Shown one piece after another: positions 36,580 through 45,827 of a DNA stretch of 64,000 nucleotides. Under the pieces are notes generated by a model. That model was not told where the DNA came from. It did not search any database and saw only the letters and a program-made list of their open reading frames with translations. This stretch comes from Sporomusaceae bacterium FL31. GTDB taxonomy: Bacteria > Bacillota > Negativicutes > DSM-1736 > Dendrosporobacteraceae. Both the position numbers and the translations under genes were made by a program. The stretch's first letter is position 1, and the number at the start of each line of letters is the position of its first letter. The stretch spans positions 84,036 through 148,035 of the forward strand of contig BIFV01000006.1 of NCBI GenBank assembly GCA_003990955.1. Reading direction: 5' to 3'.

Positions 36580-37818
36580 CTACTCCTTACGACCAATACT
36601 GAAAGCCAAATGGCCAGCTAGTACTTGCTCTACCATTTCAGCATCATTTTTCTGACAGGCTACAATAAGCACCACCTCGGTCACCTTGCCTGCCTTTGGC
36701 TGCTTCTGTGCATATAGTCTATAGTACAGGTATTTGAACGCAAATCCGATAGCCCCTCCGCCGAAAAGGCCAAGCAGTCCCCAAATGATCGGCCCCCAGG
36801 TCCACATAAAGCCCCACATGACGCCAAAAAGCATGGCGATTGTACCAAACACAGTAGGCAAATCAAATAGACTCATTCCATCGGCTCTGTGAATAGTATC
36901 AAACATCTTCATATGTTTTTGAGGAGAATTCATGGGGATAGCACAAATATTCGCAGACGTTATTCCTTTTTGTTCAAGTTCTGAAATAGCGAGCTCTATT
37001 TTGATGGAATGATCAAAGGAAGCTGTAATGTACATCGCAGATTCCACCTCTGTCGGCATTTTAAAATTTGAGCTTTGATAATTGCTCTTAAAAAATGAGG
37101 CTTGTTCCTTCTCAAAGATGCGATTAAACTCTACCGTATTCACATAGACATCATAGATTGCATAGCCGTAGATGGATGGAAGAAACATCAGCCACTCTGG
37201 ATCAACAATCACTTTTGCCTCTTCAAATAACCCTAGAGCACTATATTGTACGCTCTGAAATAAAAAAGAAAAATAAGCGATTACCATCCACCAAATGATA
37301 ATAAAAAAGCCTGTAGGAATCCGGTGCGTATAGATGTGCCCCAAGCCTGGCGCCAAGATAGTCCAGGCTACCGCACACCAGGGCGAGCGTTGATCTAACG
37401 CATTGATCTCTACAAACGATACACTAACCGGTTGAATAGTTTCTTCATTTCGATCCGCTAAGATAGCCAACTGATTAAACTGGAGCGCCAGGCGATAGCT
37501 GTCCCATATGGCAAAAATATAGACCAGCACATAAAGCAACAGCCAACGGTTATTAACAATTTCTTTCGCCATATCAAAGCGGCCGGTGAACGAATATAAA
37601 ATCGCCAAATTTACTTTACCCTGAGTATTAACTGTCATCTCCCAAAAGAATAGCAGAAAGCCGCTAATATAATTTCCCATACTAATATGGCCAAATCCCG
37701 GATAGGCTGCTGACCACCATGCCATAGTGATAGGATTACGCAAGTGAAAAAAATTAGTTGCCAAAGAGTTCATCGTGCCCTTGGGTCTCCGTGCCTGTTG
37801 TTGCTGAGATGTATCCAT
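36580..37818 (-). CDS. Polytopic membrane protein with duplicated PGxGH module, unknown function
   Basis: 412 residues. Two related modules are visible, AAYPGFGHISMGNYISGFLL near residue 38 and LAPGLGHIYTHRIPTGFFI near residue 158. Each is followed by a Trp-containing helix, in the manner of TM2/DUF5683-like small membrane repeats. A soluble region (about 255-325, starting MPTEVESAMYITASFD) follows. Then comes a glycine-rich hairpin (GTIAMLFGVMWGFMW and GLLGLFGGGAIGFAFKY) and a cytoplasmic tail. I do not recognise the whole protein. ATG 37818 has AGGAGC 6 nt upstream. It is first in an operon with the CBO0543 protein downstream. Confidence 0.65.
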   Translation of the reverse strand: MDTSQQQQARRPKGTMNSLATNFFHLRNPITMAWWSAAYPGFGHISMGNYISGFLLFFWEMTVNTQGKVNLAILYSFTGRFDMAKEIVNNRWLLLYVLVYIFAIWDSYRLALQFNQLAILADRNEETIQPVSVSFVEINALDQRSPWCAVAWTILAPGLGHIYTHRIPTGFFIIIWWMVIAYFSFLFQSVQYSALGLFEEAKVIVDPEWLMFLPSIYGYAIYDVYVNTVEFNRIFEKEQASFFKSNYQSSNFKMPTEVESAMYITASFDHSIKIELAISELEQKGITSANICAIPMNSPQKHMKMFDTIHRADGMSLFDLPTVFGTIAMLFGVMWGFMWTWGPIIWGLLGLFGGGAIGFAFKYLYYRLYAQKQPKAGKVTEVVLIVACQKNDAEMVEQVLAGHLAFSIGRKE

Positions 37819-37946
37819 AAATGCTCCTATAGCAAAAAAAGTTACTTATTTTACTATTCCCGATTTAGCCTGATTCTAGTATTCACCATTTTGTCTTATC
37901 GAAGAAAAACGGAAATAGATTAACCAGATTAAATAGCACAGCCTAT

Positions 37947-37997
37947 AATGATGATGCCCTGGCACTCATTCACAATGAGCGGCAGGGCATCATCATT
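37947..37997 (-). terminator. Terminator after PAS histidine kinase gene
   Basis: 15-bp stem AATGATGATGCCCTG/CAGGGCATCATCATT with an inner CTCATT/AATGAG stem; directly follows the kinase stop codon. Confidence 0.75.
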
Positions 37998-37998
37998 A

Positions 37999-39207
37999 TT
38001 ACCGCGGGAATTTCACCATGAAAGTGCTTCCCGATTCTCCTGTCTTAACATTAATTTTTGCGTTATGCCGATTGGCTATGCTAAAACATATCGGCAATCC
38101 CAAACCGGTGCCGTTTTCTTTCGTCGTAAGGAAAGGCCTGCCTAAATTCTGCATAATATCTGCCGGAATACCCACTCCCTGATCTTGAATGAATAAAACC
38201 ACCTGTTCATCTTCTATAAATGTACCAATTGTCAGTTTCCCTCCTGGCGGCATAGCTTCCAAACCATTTCTGGCCAAGTTGAGGATTAATTGACGCATCT
38301 CCTGAGCATCCAGAAACAACGAAGGGAGATCAGCCGATAATTCCAGAGCAATCCACTTTTCATGAAGTAATGCATCCGATTCCATTAATGGTAACATGGC
38401 TTCGATAATCTTATTCAAGTTCTGTGGTGATTGGTCAAGGCGTTTGTTTCTGGCTAAGGAAAGGTATTCTGTAATGATAGAATTAGCTCTGTCTAATTCG
38501 GTGATCATTAAATTGAACTGCGAATTAAAGTGAGAAAATTCCGTCTTGCGTATGAAGGATTGCAGAAAACCTCTTACTGTCGTTAAGGGATTTCTGATCT
38601 CATGGGCAATACCAGCAGCCATTTCCCCAATCAGATTTAACCTGTCGATGTGAGACATCTCTTGCTCCATGAGCTTGCGTGCAGTAATGTCAGCGATAAT
38701 TGACCTATATTGTGATCCATAGTCACTAGCACCTGGCAACGGCATACTAATAATCTGAGCATGGATGGCCGCAGCATTCTTAGGGATAAACTTCAATTCG
38801 GTAATAACTTTTTGACCAGTCAATTTGCAGGTCTTAAGATGATCAAAAAAAAGCTTATAACTACCTTTATCAAGAAATACAGTCATCGGAATGCCGAGCA
38901 ATCGCGCTCGCTCCATGCCTAATAAGGCCGCGCCAGCAAGATTAATCTCACTGATACAACCCCTTTCGTCGAAAGTCACATACCCAACCGGCGCAAAATC
39001 ATAAAGATCCGCATAGCGGTTGCGGGATTCCTCCAACTCCCCTAGCGTCGCTTGCATCGTCCGGCACTGAACCTCCAAGTCCAGTTCCCGGGCCTGCAAT
39101 TCATATTTCAGTCGCTGAATTTCTTCTGTTCCGGTATTATCCGTAAATAGGGGCGGTTTCGCGGGATGAATGAATCCCGGCTTACCTTCGGCATCTGAAC
39201 AAGCCAT
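37999..39207 (-). CDS. PAS-containing sensor histidine kinase (soluble, sporulation-kinase-like)
   Basis: 402 residues without membrane segments. A coiled stretch (about 28-65, with EIQRLKYELQARELDLEV) leads into a PAS domain (about 70-190: LYDFAPVGYVTFDERGCISEIN). HisKA has the phospho-His in GEMAAGIAHEIRNPLTTVRG near residue 208. HATPase motifs are LILNLARNGLEAMPPGG, DQGVGIP and GTGLGLPI. The HisKA/HATPase part resembles the Kin-type orphan kinases feeding the sporulation phosphorelay; no response regulator is adjacent. It lies 58 bp downstream of the CheR-PAS gene, so the two may work together. Confidence 0.87.
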   Translation of the reverse strand: MACSDAEGKPGFIHPAKPPLFTDNTGTEEIQRLKYELQARELDLEVQCRTMQATLGELEESRNRYADLYDFAPVGYVTFDERGCISEINLAGAALLGMERARLLGIPMTVFLDKGSYKLFFDHLKTCKLTGQKVITELKFIPKNAAAIHAQIISMPLPGASDYGSQYRSIIADITARKLMEQEMSHIDRLNLIGEMAAGIAHEIRNPLTTVRGFLQSFIRKTEFSHFNSQFNLMITELDRANSIITEYLSLARNKRLDQSPQNLNKIIEAMLPLMESDALLHEKWIALELSADLPSLFLDAQEMRQLILNLARNGLEAMPPGGKLTIGTFIEDEQVVLFIQDQGVGIPADIMQNLGRPFLTTKENGTGLGLPICFSIANRHNAKINVKTGESGSTFMVKFPR

Positions 39208-39265
39208 ATATTCTCCTCCTGATCATCCCCTAGACACTTCCTGACTTTTGCCACATATGGCTCTG

Positions 39266-41659
39266 TTATCCTGGCAGCGAGACAACGGTTTCAAAGGCCA
39301 TCAAAATTAGTTTATTATCGTGTAATTTTACAATCCGGCGGGCATTGATCAGCATGGTCATTTCACCAATATCAGGAAATTTTCCAGTAACCGAAAAATC
39401 TTCGAACGCCCTATCATGCTCCAAAAGATCAGCCATCAAGGTGGCCAATTCAGGAATGTCCCACTGCTTATCTTTTATTTGAAAAATAGATTGACCTATC
39501 ACTTCTCCCTCTGTTATCCGAAACGTTTGATAAAAAGCTTTGTTGGCTGTTTTTAACCGCAAGCTGTCATCAAGCACAACCATAGGATGCCTTACGGTTT
39601 CCACAATGGCTTCGGCATACTCCCGGAACGCCTGGATAACTTTATTGCTTTGTTTGATGACATCAATATCGGCAAAAGTAATGATAACGCCATCGATCTT
39701 GTTATCTGCAGTCCGATAAGGACGTATCTGCATGGAATACCAGTGGCCCCAGCGATCCTGGACTTCTTGCTCAATGCTGTTTAGCGTATCAATGACCTTA
39801 AGGCTGGCTTGCTCCAGATCGGGAACATCAAAATTGGACTTAATATGGCTGATTGGTCGTCCAACATCAGCACTGATTAAATTAAATGCTTTTTCGGCAA
39901 CCGAGTTAAATCGCCTAATACGCAAATCATTGCTGAGTATGAGAACAGGGAGGTTGATACTGCGCAGTAGATTGATCATATCATTGTTAACATGATTCAA
40001 TTCCATATTGCGGGTCCCTAGTTCTTCATTTAGGGTCATCAACTCTTCATTGGTCGACTGAAGTTCTTCTTTGGAGGTCTCCATTTCTTCATTCATGCTC
40101 TGCAGTTCTTCGTTGCTTGATTGTATTTCCTCATTCGCATACCTCAGATCTTCGTTTACCGCTTCATACTGGTCGATAATCGACTGCAGGTATTCTTTTG
40201 TGGCTGTAACTTCCTGTGTCAAGCGGGAAATCTCGTCAACAGCCCGCGCCTCATGAAAATCTTCTTGAAACGCAGTGCCATTGTCATGCGTACTATTGGA
40301 CTTTGACTGCACTGCATGCTCATGGAAGAGAACCAGAAAGTATTCGCCTTTTGGGAATGGTCCATTGATCGGAACAATGTCAACACTAACCGGTAATGAA
40401 TGTCCGTTTTTAAGAACGTGCAGGCCTTCCTTTTTGACCAGTACATTTTCCTTTTTGGCCTGACTGATGGCCGCCCGCAGTCCGGCGAATAACCCATCTC
40501 GGGCCATTTTCAGCAGGTTTACGCTCGGCATCCCTGACGCCGGCTCAAGATAAACACCAGTACGGCCCCGAAACTGGATAATATCCAGCTTGCTGTTGAT
40601 AATGACACCTGGCGGGGAATATTTGCCGAGAACAATCCGATCAGCCTCTTTTTTCACATCCAACCAAGATCCGTTTAAAGCGTCTGACTCGCCCGTGCCG
40701 TGATTTGGGATCGTTGCAGCATACTCGGCAGCATAAAATTCAAATACCATCGGATTGGCTACCGATTTCTTCGTGTAAATCCGGTACCTTTTATCCACCA
40801 GATCAAACAAGTCAGCAAATACACCGACAGATTCAGACGCCCCTAAAATGAGAAAGCCGTTGGGATTCAAGGCATAATGAAAAATCGGGAATATTCGCTT
40901 ATGCAATGCCGGTCCAAAATAGATCATTACATTGCGGCAACTGACAAGATCCACTTTGGAAATGGGCGGATCCTGACCAATGTCCTGCTTGGCAAATACG
41001 CATATATCGCGAATGGTCTTACTAACCTGATAGCCCTGCTCTACCTCGATAAAGAACCGGCTGAGACGCTCCGGCGAAACGTCGGTCATGATGGTCTTGC
41101 TGTAGATTCCTGTCCGTGCTTTGCCGATAACTGCTTCATTAATATCGGTGGCAAAAATCTGGATACTCCGATGAACAGTGTTGTCCTTCAAAAATTCCAT
41201 CAAAGCAATGGCCAGTGAATAGGCTTCCTCACCAGTCGAACATCCGGGCACCCACAGCCGAATGGGCGCATGGGGTGCGGTCGTATTAACGATGGAAGGA
41301 AAGACCACCTTTTTCAAGCTATCGAATGCGTGCTGATCACGGAAGAACCGTGTGACATTAATCAGTATATCTTGCTGCAAAGCGCTAACTTCTGCGCTAT
41401 TTTTCTGCAGATAAGCGATATAATCGTCAAGCTTACTTATCTTCAGTAAAGCCATTCGGTGCATAATACGCCGTTTTATCGTAAGCTGCTTGTATTCGGC
41501 GAAGTTAATACCGCTGCCTTTGCATAACAGAGCAATAATCCTATTGAGTACGTCTAACTCCTCCTGAGACAGTTCGGCATCATCTTCCACCACCGATACT
41601 GAGGAATGTCTTTCAGCTTGCTGGCTTTGAGTTGTGTCTCCGGAATTATTTTCTTCCAT
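39266..41659 (-). CDS. CheR-type methyltransferase with PAS domains (no CheB domain)
   Basis: 797 residues. The N-terminal CheR helical domain (about 35-85) is followed by the CheR SAM-methyltransferase (about 90-290), with WVPGCSTGEEAYSLAIAL, ATDINEAVIGKA and CRNVMIYFGPALH. A PAS-like region follows, then a long coiled coil (about 490-575) built from NEEIQSSNEELQ-type heptads, and two PAS domains. This is the middle and C-terminal part of the widespread CheB-CheR-PAS(-kinase) hybrids. Here the CheB methylesterase domain is absent and the kinase is a separate downstream gene (37999). The substrate is probably a chemoreceptor-type glutamate, but the linked pathway is unknown. Confidence 0.85.
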   Translation of the reverse strand: MEENNSGDTTQSQQAERHSSVSVVEDDAELSQEELDVLNRIIALLCKGSGINFAEYKQLTIKRRIMHRMALLKISKLDDYIAYLQKNSAEVSALQQDILINVTRFFRDQHAFDSLKKVVFPSIVNTTAPHAPIRLWVPGCSTGEEAYSLAIALMEFLKDNTVHRSIQIFATDINEAVIGKARTGIYSKTIMTDVSPERLSRFFIEVEQGYQVSKTIRDICVFAKQDIGQDPPISKVDLVSCRNVMIYFGPALHKRIFPIFHYALNPNGFLILGASESVGVFADLFDLVDKRYRIYTKKSVANPMVFEFYAAEYAATIPNHGTGESDALNGSWLDVKKEADRIVLGKYSPPGVIINSKLDIIQFRGRTGVYLEPASGMPSVNLLKMARDGLFAGLRAAISQAKKENVLVKKEGLHVLKNGHSLPVSVDIVPINGPFPKGEYFLVLFHEHAVQSKSNSTHDNGTAFQEDFHEARAVDEISRLTQEVTATKEYLQSIIDQYEAVNEDLRYANEEIQSSNEELQSMNEEMETSKEELQSTNEELMTLNEELGTRNMELNHVNNDMINLLRSINLPVLILSNDLRIRRFNSVAEKAFNLISADVGRPISHIKSNFDVPDLEQASLKVIDTLNSIEQEVQDRWGHWYSMQIRPYRTADNKIDGVIITFADIDVIKQSNKVIQAFREYAEAIVETVRHPMVVLDDSLRLKTANKAFYQTFRITEGEVIGQSIFQIKDKQWDIPELATLMADLLEHDRAFEDFSVTGKFPDIGEMTMLINARRIVKLHDNKLILMAFETVVSLPG

Positions 41660-41812
41660 TTTTTCTCCTCTTCAACTTATAGGAACCGCATCATGATACG
41701 CACACTTCGACAGTGAAAACTGACAAAATATTTTAGAATTGGTATCTTGCTGAAACGTTCTGTACTGCTATACTCTTTTCCTTCCCAAAACTAACCAGCA
41801 TTGCCAGAAAGT

Positions 41813-41870
41813 AGAAGCAATTAAACCCTGCAACGCATTTGGGCAATGAGTGCAGGGTTTAATTGCTTCT
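41813..41870 (-). terminator. Terminator after iron alcohol dehydrogenase gene
   Basis: Perfect 20-bp stem (left arm AGAAGCAATTAAACCCTGCA, right arm its complement ending at 41870) about 45 bp past the stop codon. Confidence 0.8.
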
Positions 41871-41913
41871 ATTGTAATAAGTTCATGGTATATGCTTCTG
41901 GTAACGCCCCATT

Positions 41914-43077
41914 CTAGCAGGCATTTTTGTCATCATAGGCCTGCTGAAATATTCTTACATAATCGTCTCTGGTAATGGTTTTTGGATTACTGTCATTTGA
42001 GCCGTTTTTGACTGACATTTCGGCTAAGAGCATAAAATCATCTTGATGAATATTCAGCACTTTGATGCCAGGTAATCCGATTTCCCTGGATAATTTTTTG
42101 ATATAGTCAATGCCTTTTACGGCTGCTTTACGGTCATCTGGCTCGTCAATGCCCATGACTCTGGCAACCCGGGCATATTTGTATTCTGCTGCAGGCAAAT
42201 TGTATTCCATCACATACGGCAGCAAAATGGCGTTGCACATCCCATGCGGCGCATCATACAGACTGCCCAGTGCTTCTGCCATACAATGCACTGAAGCAAC
42301 ATCAGCATGACTAAAGGATAGGCCAGCCAGCAGACTGCCCATCATCATATGATCTCTTGCTTCTAGATTTGCGCCGTTCTTCACAGCTTCCACAATATGA
42401 TTGGCAATGTATTCCACCGCATACAAGCCTACCGCTTCGGCTATCGGCTCCGTGCAATTGGCAGTATAGCCTTCGATGGCATGGGTCAGCGCATCAATAC
42501 CGGTAGCTGCAGTTACTAACGGCGGTACTGTCAATGTAAGTTCAGGATCAACAATGGCCACTTTGGCAGCTATAGCCGGACTTTTGATCGTAAATTTGAA
42601 CTTTTCTTTGGTATCAGTAATAACTGAGGAAAATGTTACTTCACTGCCTGTCCCTGCTGTTGTCGGAATGGTAATTAGGGGAATACAATCTTCTTTGATT
42701 TTGCCTTTTCCTTGATAGTCTCTGACTTTTCCGCCTTGTTTTGCCAGAACTACAACAGCTTTTGCTGCATCAATAGGACTGCCGCCACCAAAAGCAATGA
42801 TCATATCAACGGCTTCTTCTCTTGCCACCTGAGCAGCTAACTCTACATTGTAATCTTTTGGATTGGCCTCAATGTCATCATAGGTAATACAATTAAGGCC
42901 TTCCGCCTGAACGAGGTCAATAATCTTACTAACCAGTCCGGCATGAACAAGCCCTTTATCGGTAATGATCATTACCTTTTTTGCTTGTAATAGGCGCAAT
43001 TCTTCTCCCAAACATTGGATCATTCCCAACCCATATCTTATTTTGGTTGGCAGCACAAAATCAAAATGGCTGATCAT
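41914..43077 (-). CDS. Iron-containing (type III) alcohol dehydrogenase
   Basis: 387-residue NAD(P)-dependent alcohol dehydrogenase. The nucleotide-binding GGGS motif is in IIAFGGGSPIDAAK near residue 97. Metal ligands are D and H in GIDALTHAIEGY, and H in SFSHADVASVHCMAEALG and in YDAPHGMCNAILLP. Likely roles are reduction of aldehydes or butanal-type intermediates in fermentation; the substrate is not clear. ATG 43077 is supported by GGAGGAGG upstream; an in-frame start at 43119 lacks one. It is monocistronic and closed by the hairpin at 41813. Confidence 0.9.
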   Translation of the reverse strand: MISHFDFVLPTKIRYGLGMIQCLGEELRLLQAKKVMIITDKGLVHAGLVSKIIDLVQAEGLNCITYDDIEANPKDYNVELAAQVAREEAVDMIIAFGGGSPIDAAKAVVVLAKQGGKVRDYQGKGKIKEDCIPLITIPTTAGTGSEVTFSSVITDTKEKFKFTIKSPAIAAKVAIVDPELTLTVPPLVTAATGIDALTHAIEGYTANCTEPIAEAVGLYAVEYIANHIVEAVKNGANLEARDHMMMGSLLAGLSFSHADVASVHCMAEALGSLYDAPHGMCNAILLPYVMEYNLPAAEYKYARVARVMGIDEPDDRKAAVKGIDYIKKLSREIGLPGIKVLNIHQDDFMLLAEMSVKNGSNDSNPKTITRDDYVRIFQQAYDDKNAC

Positions 43078-43161
43078 ATGATTCCTCCTCCATAAGGTTA
43101 ACTTTGAGAAAAACTCCACTGAGTGTTAACATCTTCCAGATTCAGGCAACTATAGTTTTCT

Positions 43162-43395
43162 TTATTGGCTATAACGAAATAAACTCCTGCAAAAATCCTC
43201 AGCCTGTTTACCTGTCATGGCCATATCTAAAGCTTTTTGCCATTCACCGCGATAATTTTGAGTCTCTTCCATCACCTTGGCTAATCGTTCCGCTTTATAA
43301 GAATCAAGTTTAGCCTGTCCATAATTACCAAGGAGTTGTTCAATCTTGGTTTTATGTTCACCGATTTCTCTTAAGAGTGCTTGCCTGCATCCTGA
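43162..43395 (-). pseudogene. Small coding remnant (77 codons, no start)
   Basis: On the minus strand, an open frame from the TAA at 43398-43396 to the TAA at 43164-43162 reads like protein: ALLREIGEHKTKIEQLLG, then AERLAKVMEETQNYRGEWQ, then TGKQAEDFCRSLF. No initiation codon or Shine-Dalgarno is found at its 5' end; the first in-frame GTG/ATG lies about 40 codons in. Amphipathic helices are likely. I cannot name the family. It is probably a truncated or frameshifted gene between hypE and the alcohol dehydrogenase gene. Confidence 0.4.
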
Positions 43396-43510
43396 TTAAG
43401 AAAACCCCTAATGTTAAGGCTTCGTTTATTCTACTCTCTGTTCTAACAGCATGCATGTTTTGTATGATGAATTGCTTTAACACAGAGCATACATCATTTA
43501 CAAACATCGC

Positions 43511-44521
43511 TTAACAAATACGTGGAAGCTGATCAGAAGCTAGCATATCCAGCAATCTAACCCCACCTATCGTCGTTCTAAGACCTACTGACCCTCGATT
43601 ATTAGCGGTAACACTGCCAATTATTCTTGCATCCCTGCCATATTGATGCTGATGCATGACGCCTACCAATTGCTCACTATATGCTGAATCAACGAATGCG
43701 AGTATTTTTCCCTCATTAGCAAGATACAGCGGATCAAATCCCAGCATATCGCAAACTGCCGCAACTTCCGGCCGAATGGGGATTGCTGTTTCTTTCAAAA
43801 GAATTCCGACTTTAGCCTGGCTGGCAATTTCATTTAAGATGGTCGCTACCCCTCCGCGAGTAGGATCCCGTAAAATCGAAATTTGCGGTACTGCCAGCAA
43901 CATTTCCTTGACTAGACCATTTAAGGGAGCACAATCACTGGTAATCGCCTGCGGTAAAGTGATTCCGTGGCGTTCGGCCATAACCGAAACTGCATGATCC
44001 CCAATGTGACCGCTTAGGATAATATCTTGTCCGGCATGAACTCGAGCAGGTGTAATATCAACATCATCCATAATTTTTCCTATCCCGGCAGTGTTGATAT
44101 AAATACCATCAACAGCCCCTCTTTCAGCGACCTTGGTATCTCCAGTCACAATAAAAACTCCAGCTTCTGCAGCAGCGGTTTGAATTGACTGAACAATGGT
44201 TTTCAAATCCTGAACAGGAAAGCCTTCTTCAAGAATAAAAGCCACCGATAAATATAGCGGTACAGCGCCTGTCATGGCCAGATCATTGACTGTCCCGCAA
44301 ACAGACAGCTTACCAATATCTCCCCCAGGGAAAAACACTGGTTTCACAATAAATGAGTCAGTAGTAAAGGCCAATTTTGCCGCTTGTATTTGAAGCTTAG
44401 CCCCATCATGCATTTCAGCTAAAATTGGATTTTTAAATGCCGGAAGCATGATGTCAGCGATTAAGTCATGACTCAGCTTACCGCCGCTGCCATGCCCCAT
44501 TTGGATTCGTTCGTCTTTCAT
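43511..44521 (-). CDS. hypE: Hydrogenase maturation protein HypE (carbamoyl dehydratase)
   Basis: 336-residue member of the PurM/ThiL-like family. HypE dehydrates the S-carbamoyl group on its C-terminal cysteine to the thiocyanate that gives the CN ligands of NiFe hydrogenases. The N-terminal GHGSGGKLSHDLI, ATP-binding FTTDSFIVKP and GDTKVAERG are visible. The obligatory C-terminal PRIC is intact, so the protein should be functional. ATG 44521 follows GGAGG by 8 nt and overlaps the hypD stop (ATGA). It is the last gene of hypF-hypC-hypD-hypE. Not to be confused with the activase at 7144. Confidence 0.94.
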   Translation of the reverse strand: MKDERIQMGHGSGGKLSHDLIADIMLPAFKNPILAEMHDGAKLQIQAAKLAFTTDSFIVKPVFFPGGDIGKLSVCGTVNDLAMTGAVPLYLSVAFILEEGFPVQDLKTIVQSIQTAAAEAGVFIVTGDTKVAERGAVDGIYINTAGIGKIMDDVDITPARVHAGQDIILSGHIGDHAVSVMAERHGITLPQAITSDCAPLNGLVKEMLLAVPQISILRDPTRGGVATILNEIASQAKVGILLKETAIPIRPEVAAVCDMLGFDPLYLANEGKILAFVDSAYSEQLVGVMHQHQYGRDARIIGSVTANNRGSVGLRTTIGGVRLLDMLASDQLPRIC

Positions 44522-45615
44522 CCCTGCCACCTCCAGGTGCCATATCTATGCCACGCAGCACAAGTCCCTTCCACAGAAACCATACAGGCACCTACCGGCT
44601 GCTCCGGTGTACACGTTTTTCCAAACAGCAAGCATTCGCGAGGCGTTATTTTCCCCCGCAGAACCTCTCCACACCGACAGGCGGAATGTTCGGGCTGGTT
44701 TGGCACGTCAATCGGCATGTCATTGGTAATATCAAAAGAAGTATAATTGCTTCGCAGTTCCAGCCCGGAATTCGCAATTTTCCCTAAGCCACGCCATACA
44801 GCATCGGCTTTACCATAAACTTGATCTAAAATTCGGGATGCATGAGGATTGCCTTCCGGCTTGACCACCTGCTTATACTGGTTCCCCACTAAGGCTTCGC
44901 CTGTTTCAATCTGCTTAACCAGCGTATAGATGGCCTGCAGGATGTCTATCGCAGAGAATCCGGTCACTACGGCGGGAATATGATATTGCTCAGCTAAAAA
45001 ATGATAAGGGCTTTCACCTGTAATAGCGCAAACATGACCAGGTAATAAAAAGCCGTCCACATTGACATCTCCATTCGCTAATAACATTTTTAACGCAGGC
45101 GGAACTCGCTTATGAGCTGAGAGCACGAAGAAGTTTTTCACACTGGCATTTTCTGCCGCAATAATAGTGGCAGCAGCAACCGGAGCCGTAGTTTCGAAAC
45201 CAACGGCAAGAAAAACCACTTTTTTCATTGGATTGTTTTTTGCAATATCGATACATTCCAGCGGCGAGTAAACAATTCGAATATCGGCACCAGCAGCTCT
45301 TTGCTCGCTAAGTGTTGACTTAGCGCCAGGAACCCGCAGCATATCACCAAAGGTTGTAATAATAACCCCCTTTTGACGGCTATAGGCAATGGCCGTATCA
45401 AGATAACTGCTGGGAGTTACACAAACCGGGCAGCCTGGCCCGCTCACCAATTCAACCTGTTCCGGTAATAAGTTCCGAATACCAGCTTTAAAGATGGCTA
45501 CCGTATGTGTTCCACAGACTTCCATGAGACGCACAGGCCGCTTACTGAGGCGGTCAATCTCCTTAGTGAAAAATGCAGCTGCTTTTTGAATATGATCATT
45601 CGGGTAAACTGCCAT
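44518..45615 (-). CDS. hypD: Hydrogenase maturation protein HypD (Fe(CN)2CO scaffold)
   Basis: 365-residue iron-sulfur protein that, with HypC, holds the Fe atom while the CN and CO ligands are added. Motifs are LMEVCGTHTVAIFKAG near residue 31, SGPGCPVCVTP near 69, FLAVGFETTAPVAA, FLLPGHVCAITG, and the C-terminal [4Fe-4S] Cys set (CRCGEVLRGKITP, CLLFGKTC, GACMVSVEGTCAAW). All expected cysteines are present. It overlaps hypC by 20 bp upstream and hypE by 4 bp downstream, showing tight translational coupling. Confidence 0.95.
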   Translation of the reverse strand: MAVYPNDHIQKAAAFFTKEIDRLSKRPVRLMEVCGTHTVAIFKAGIRNLLPEQVELVSGPGCPVCVTPSSYLDTAIAYSRQKGVIITTFGDMLRVPGAKSTLSEQRAAGADIRIVYSPLECIDIAKNNPMKKVVFLAVGFETTAPVAAATIIAAENASVKNFFVLSAHKRVPPALKMLLANGDVNVDGFLLPGHVCAITGESPYHFLAEQYHIPAVVTGFSAIDILQAIYTLVKQIETGEALVGNQYKQVVKPEGNPHASRILDQVYGKADAVWRGLGKIANSGLELRSNYTSFDITNDMPIDVPNQPEHSACRCGEVLRGKITPRECLLFGKTCTPEQPVGACMVSVEGTCAAWHRYGTWRWQG

Positions 45616-45826
45616 GCTCAGCCAGCTCCTTCAACAACCCCATAGTAAATTCCGCTTCTTTCTCATCAATTAGTTGCATAGCAAAACCTGCATGTACGAG
45701 CACAAAATCTCCTTGTTTTACATCAGGCAGCAGCATAACACTGACACTCCGTTGGATGCCATCCATATCAACCAGTGCCAACATTTCATCTCTGCTAATT
45801 ATTTGGGCCGGAACCGCCAGACACAT
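45596..45826 (-). CDS. hypC: Hydrogenase maturation chaperone HypC
   Basis: 76 residues beginning MCLAVPAQII with the essential Cys2 that binds the iron/ligand complex. The OB-fold core (LALVDMDGIQRSVSVMLLPDVKQGDFVLVHAGFAMQ, given here in its known block order) has the family's VHAGFA signature. It delivers Fe(CN)2CO to the hydrogenase large subunit. It sits 1 bp from the hypF stop and overlaps hypD by 20 bp. Confidence 0.94.
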   Translation of the reverse strand: MCLAVPAQIISRDEMLALVDMDGIQRSVSVMLLPDVKQGDFVLVHAGFAMQLIDEKEAEFTMGLLKELAEHGSLPE

Positions 45827-45827
45827 A

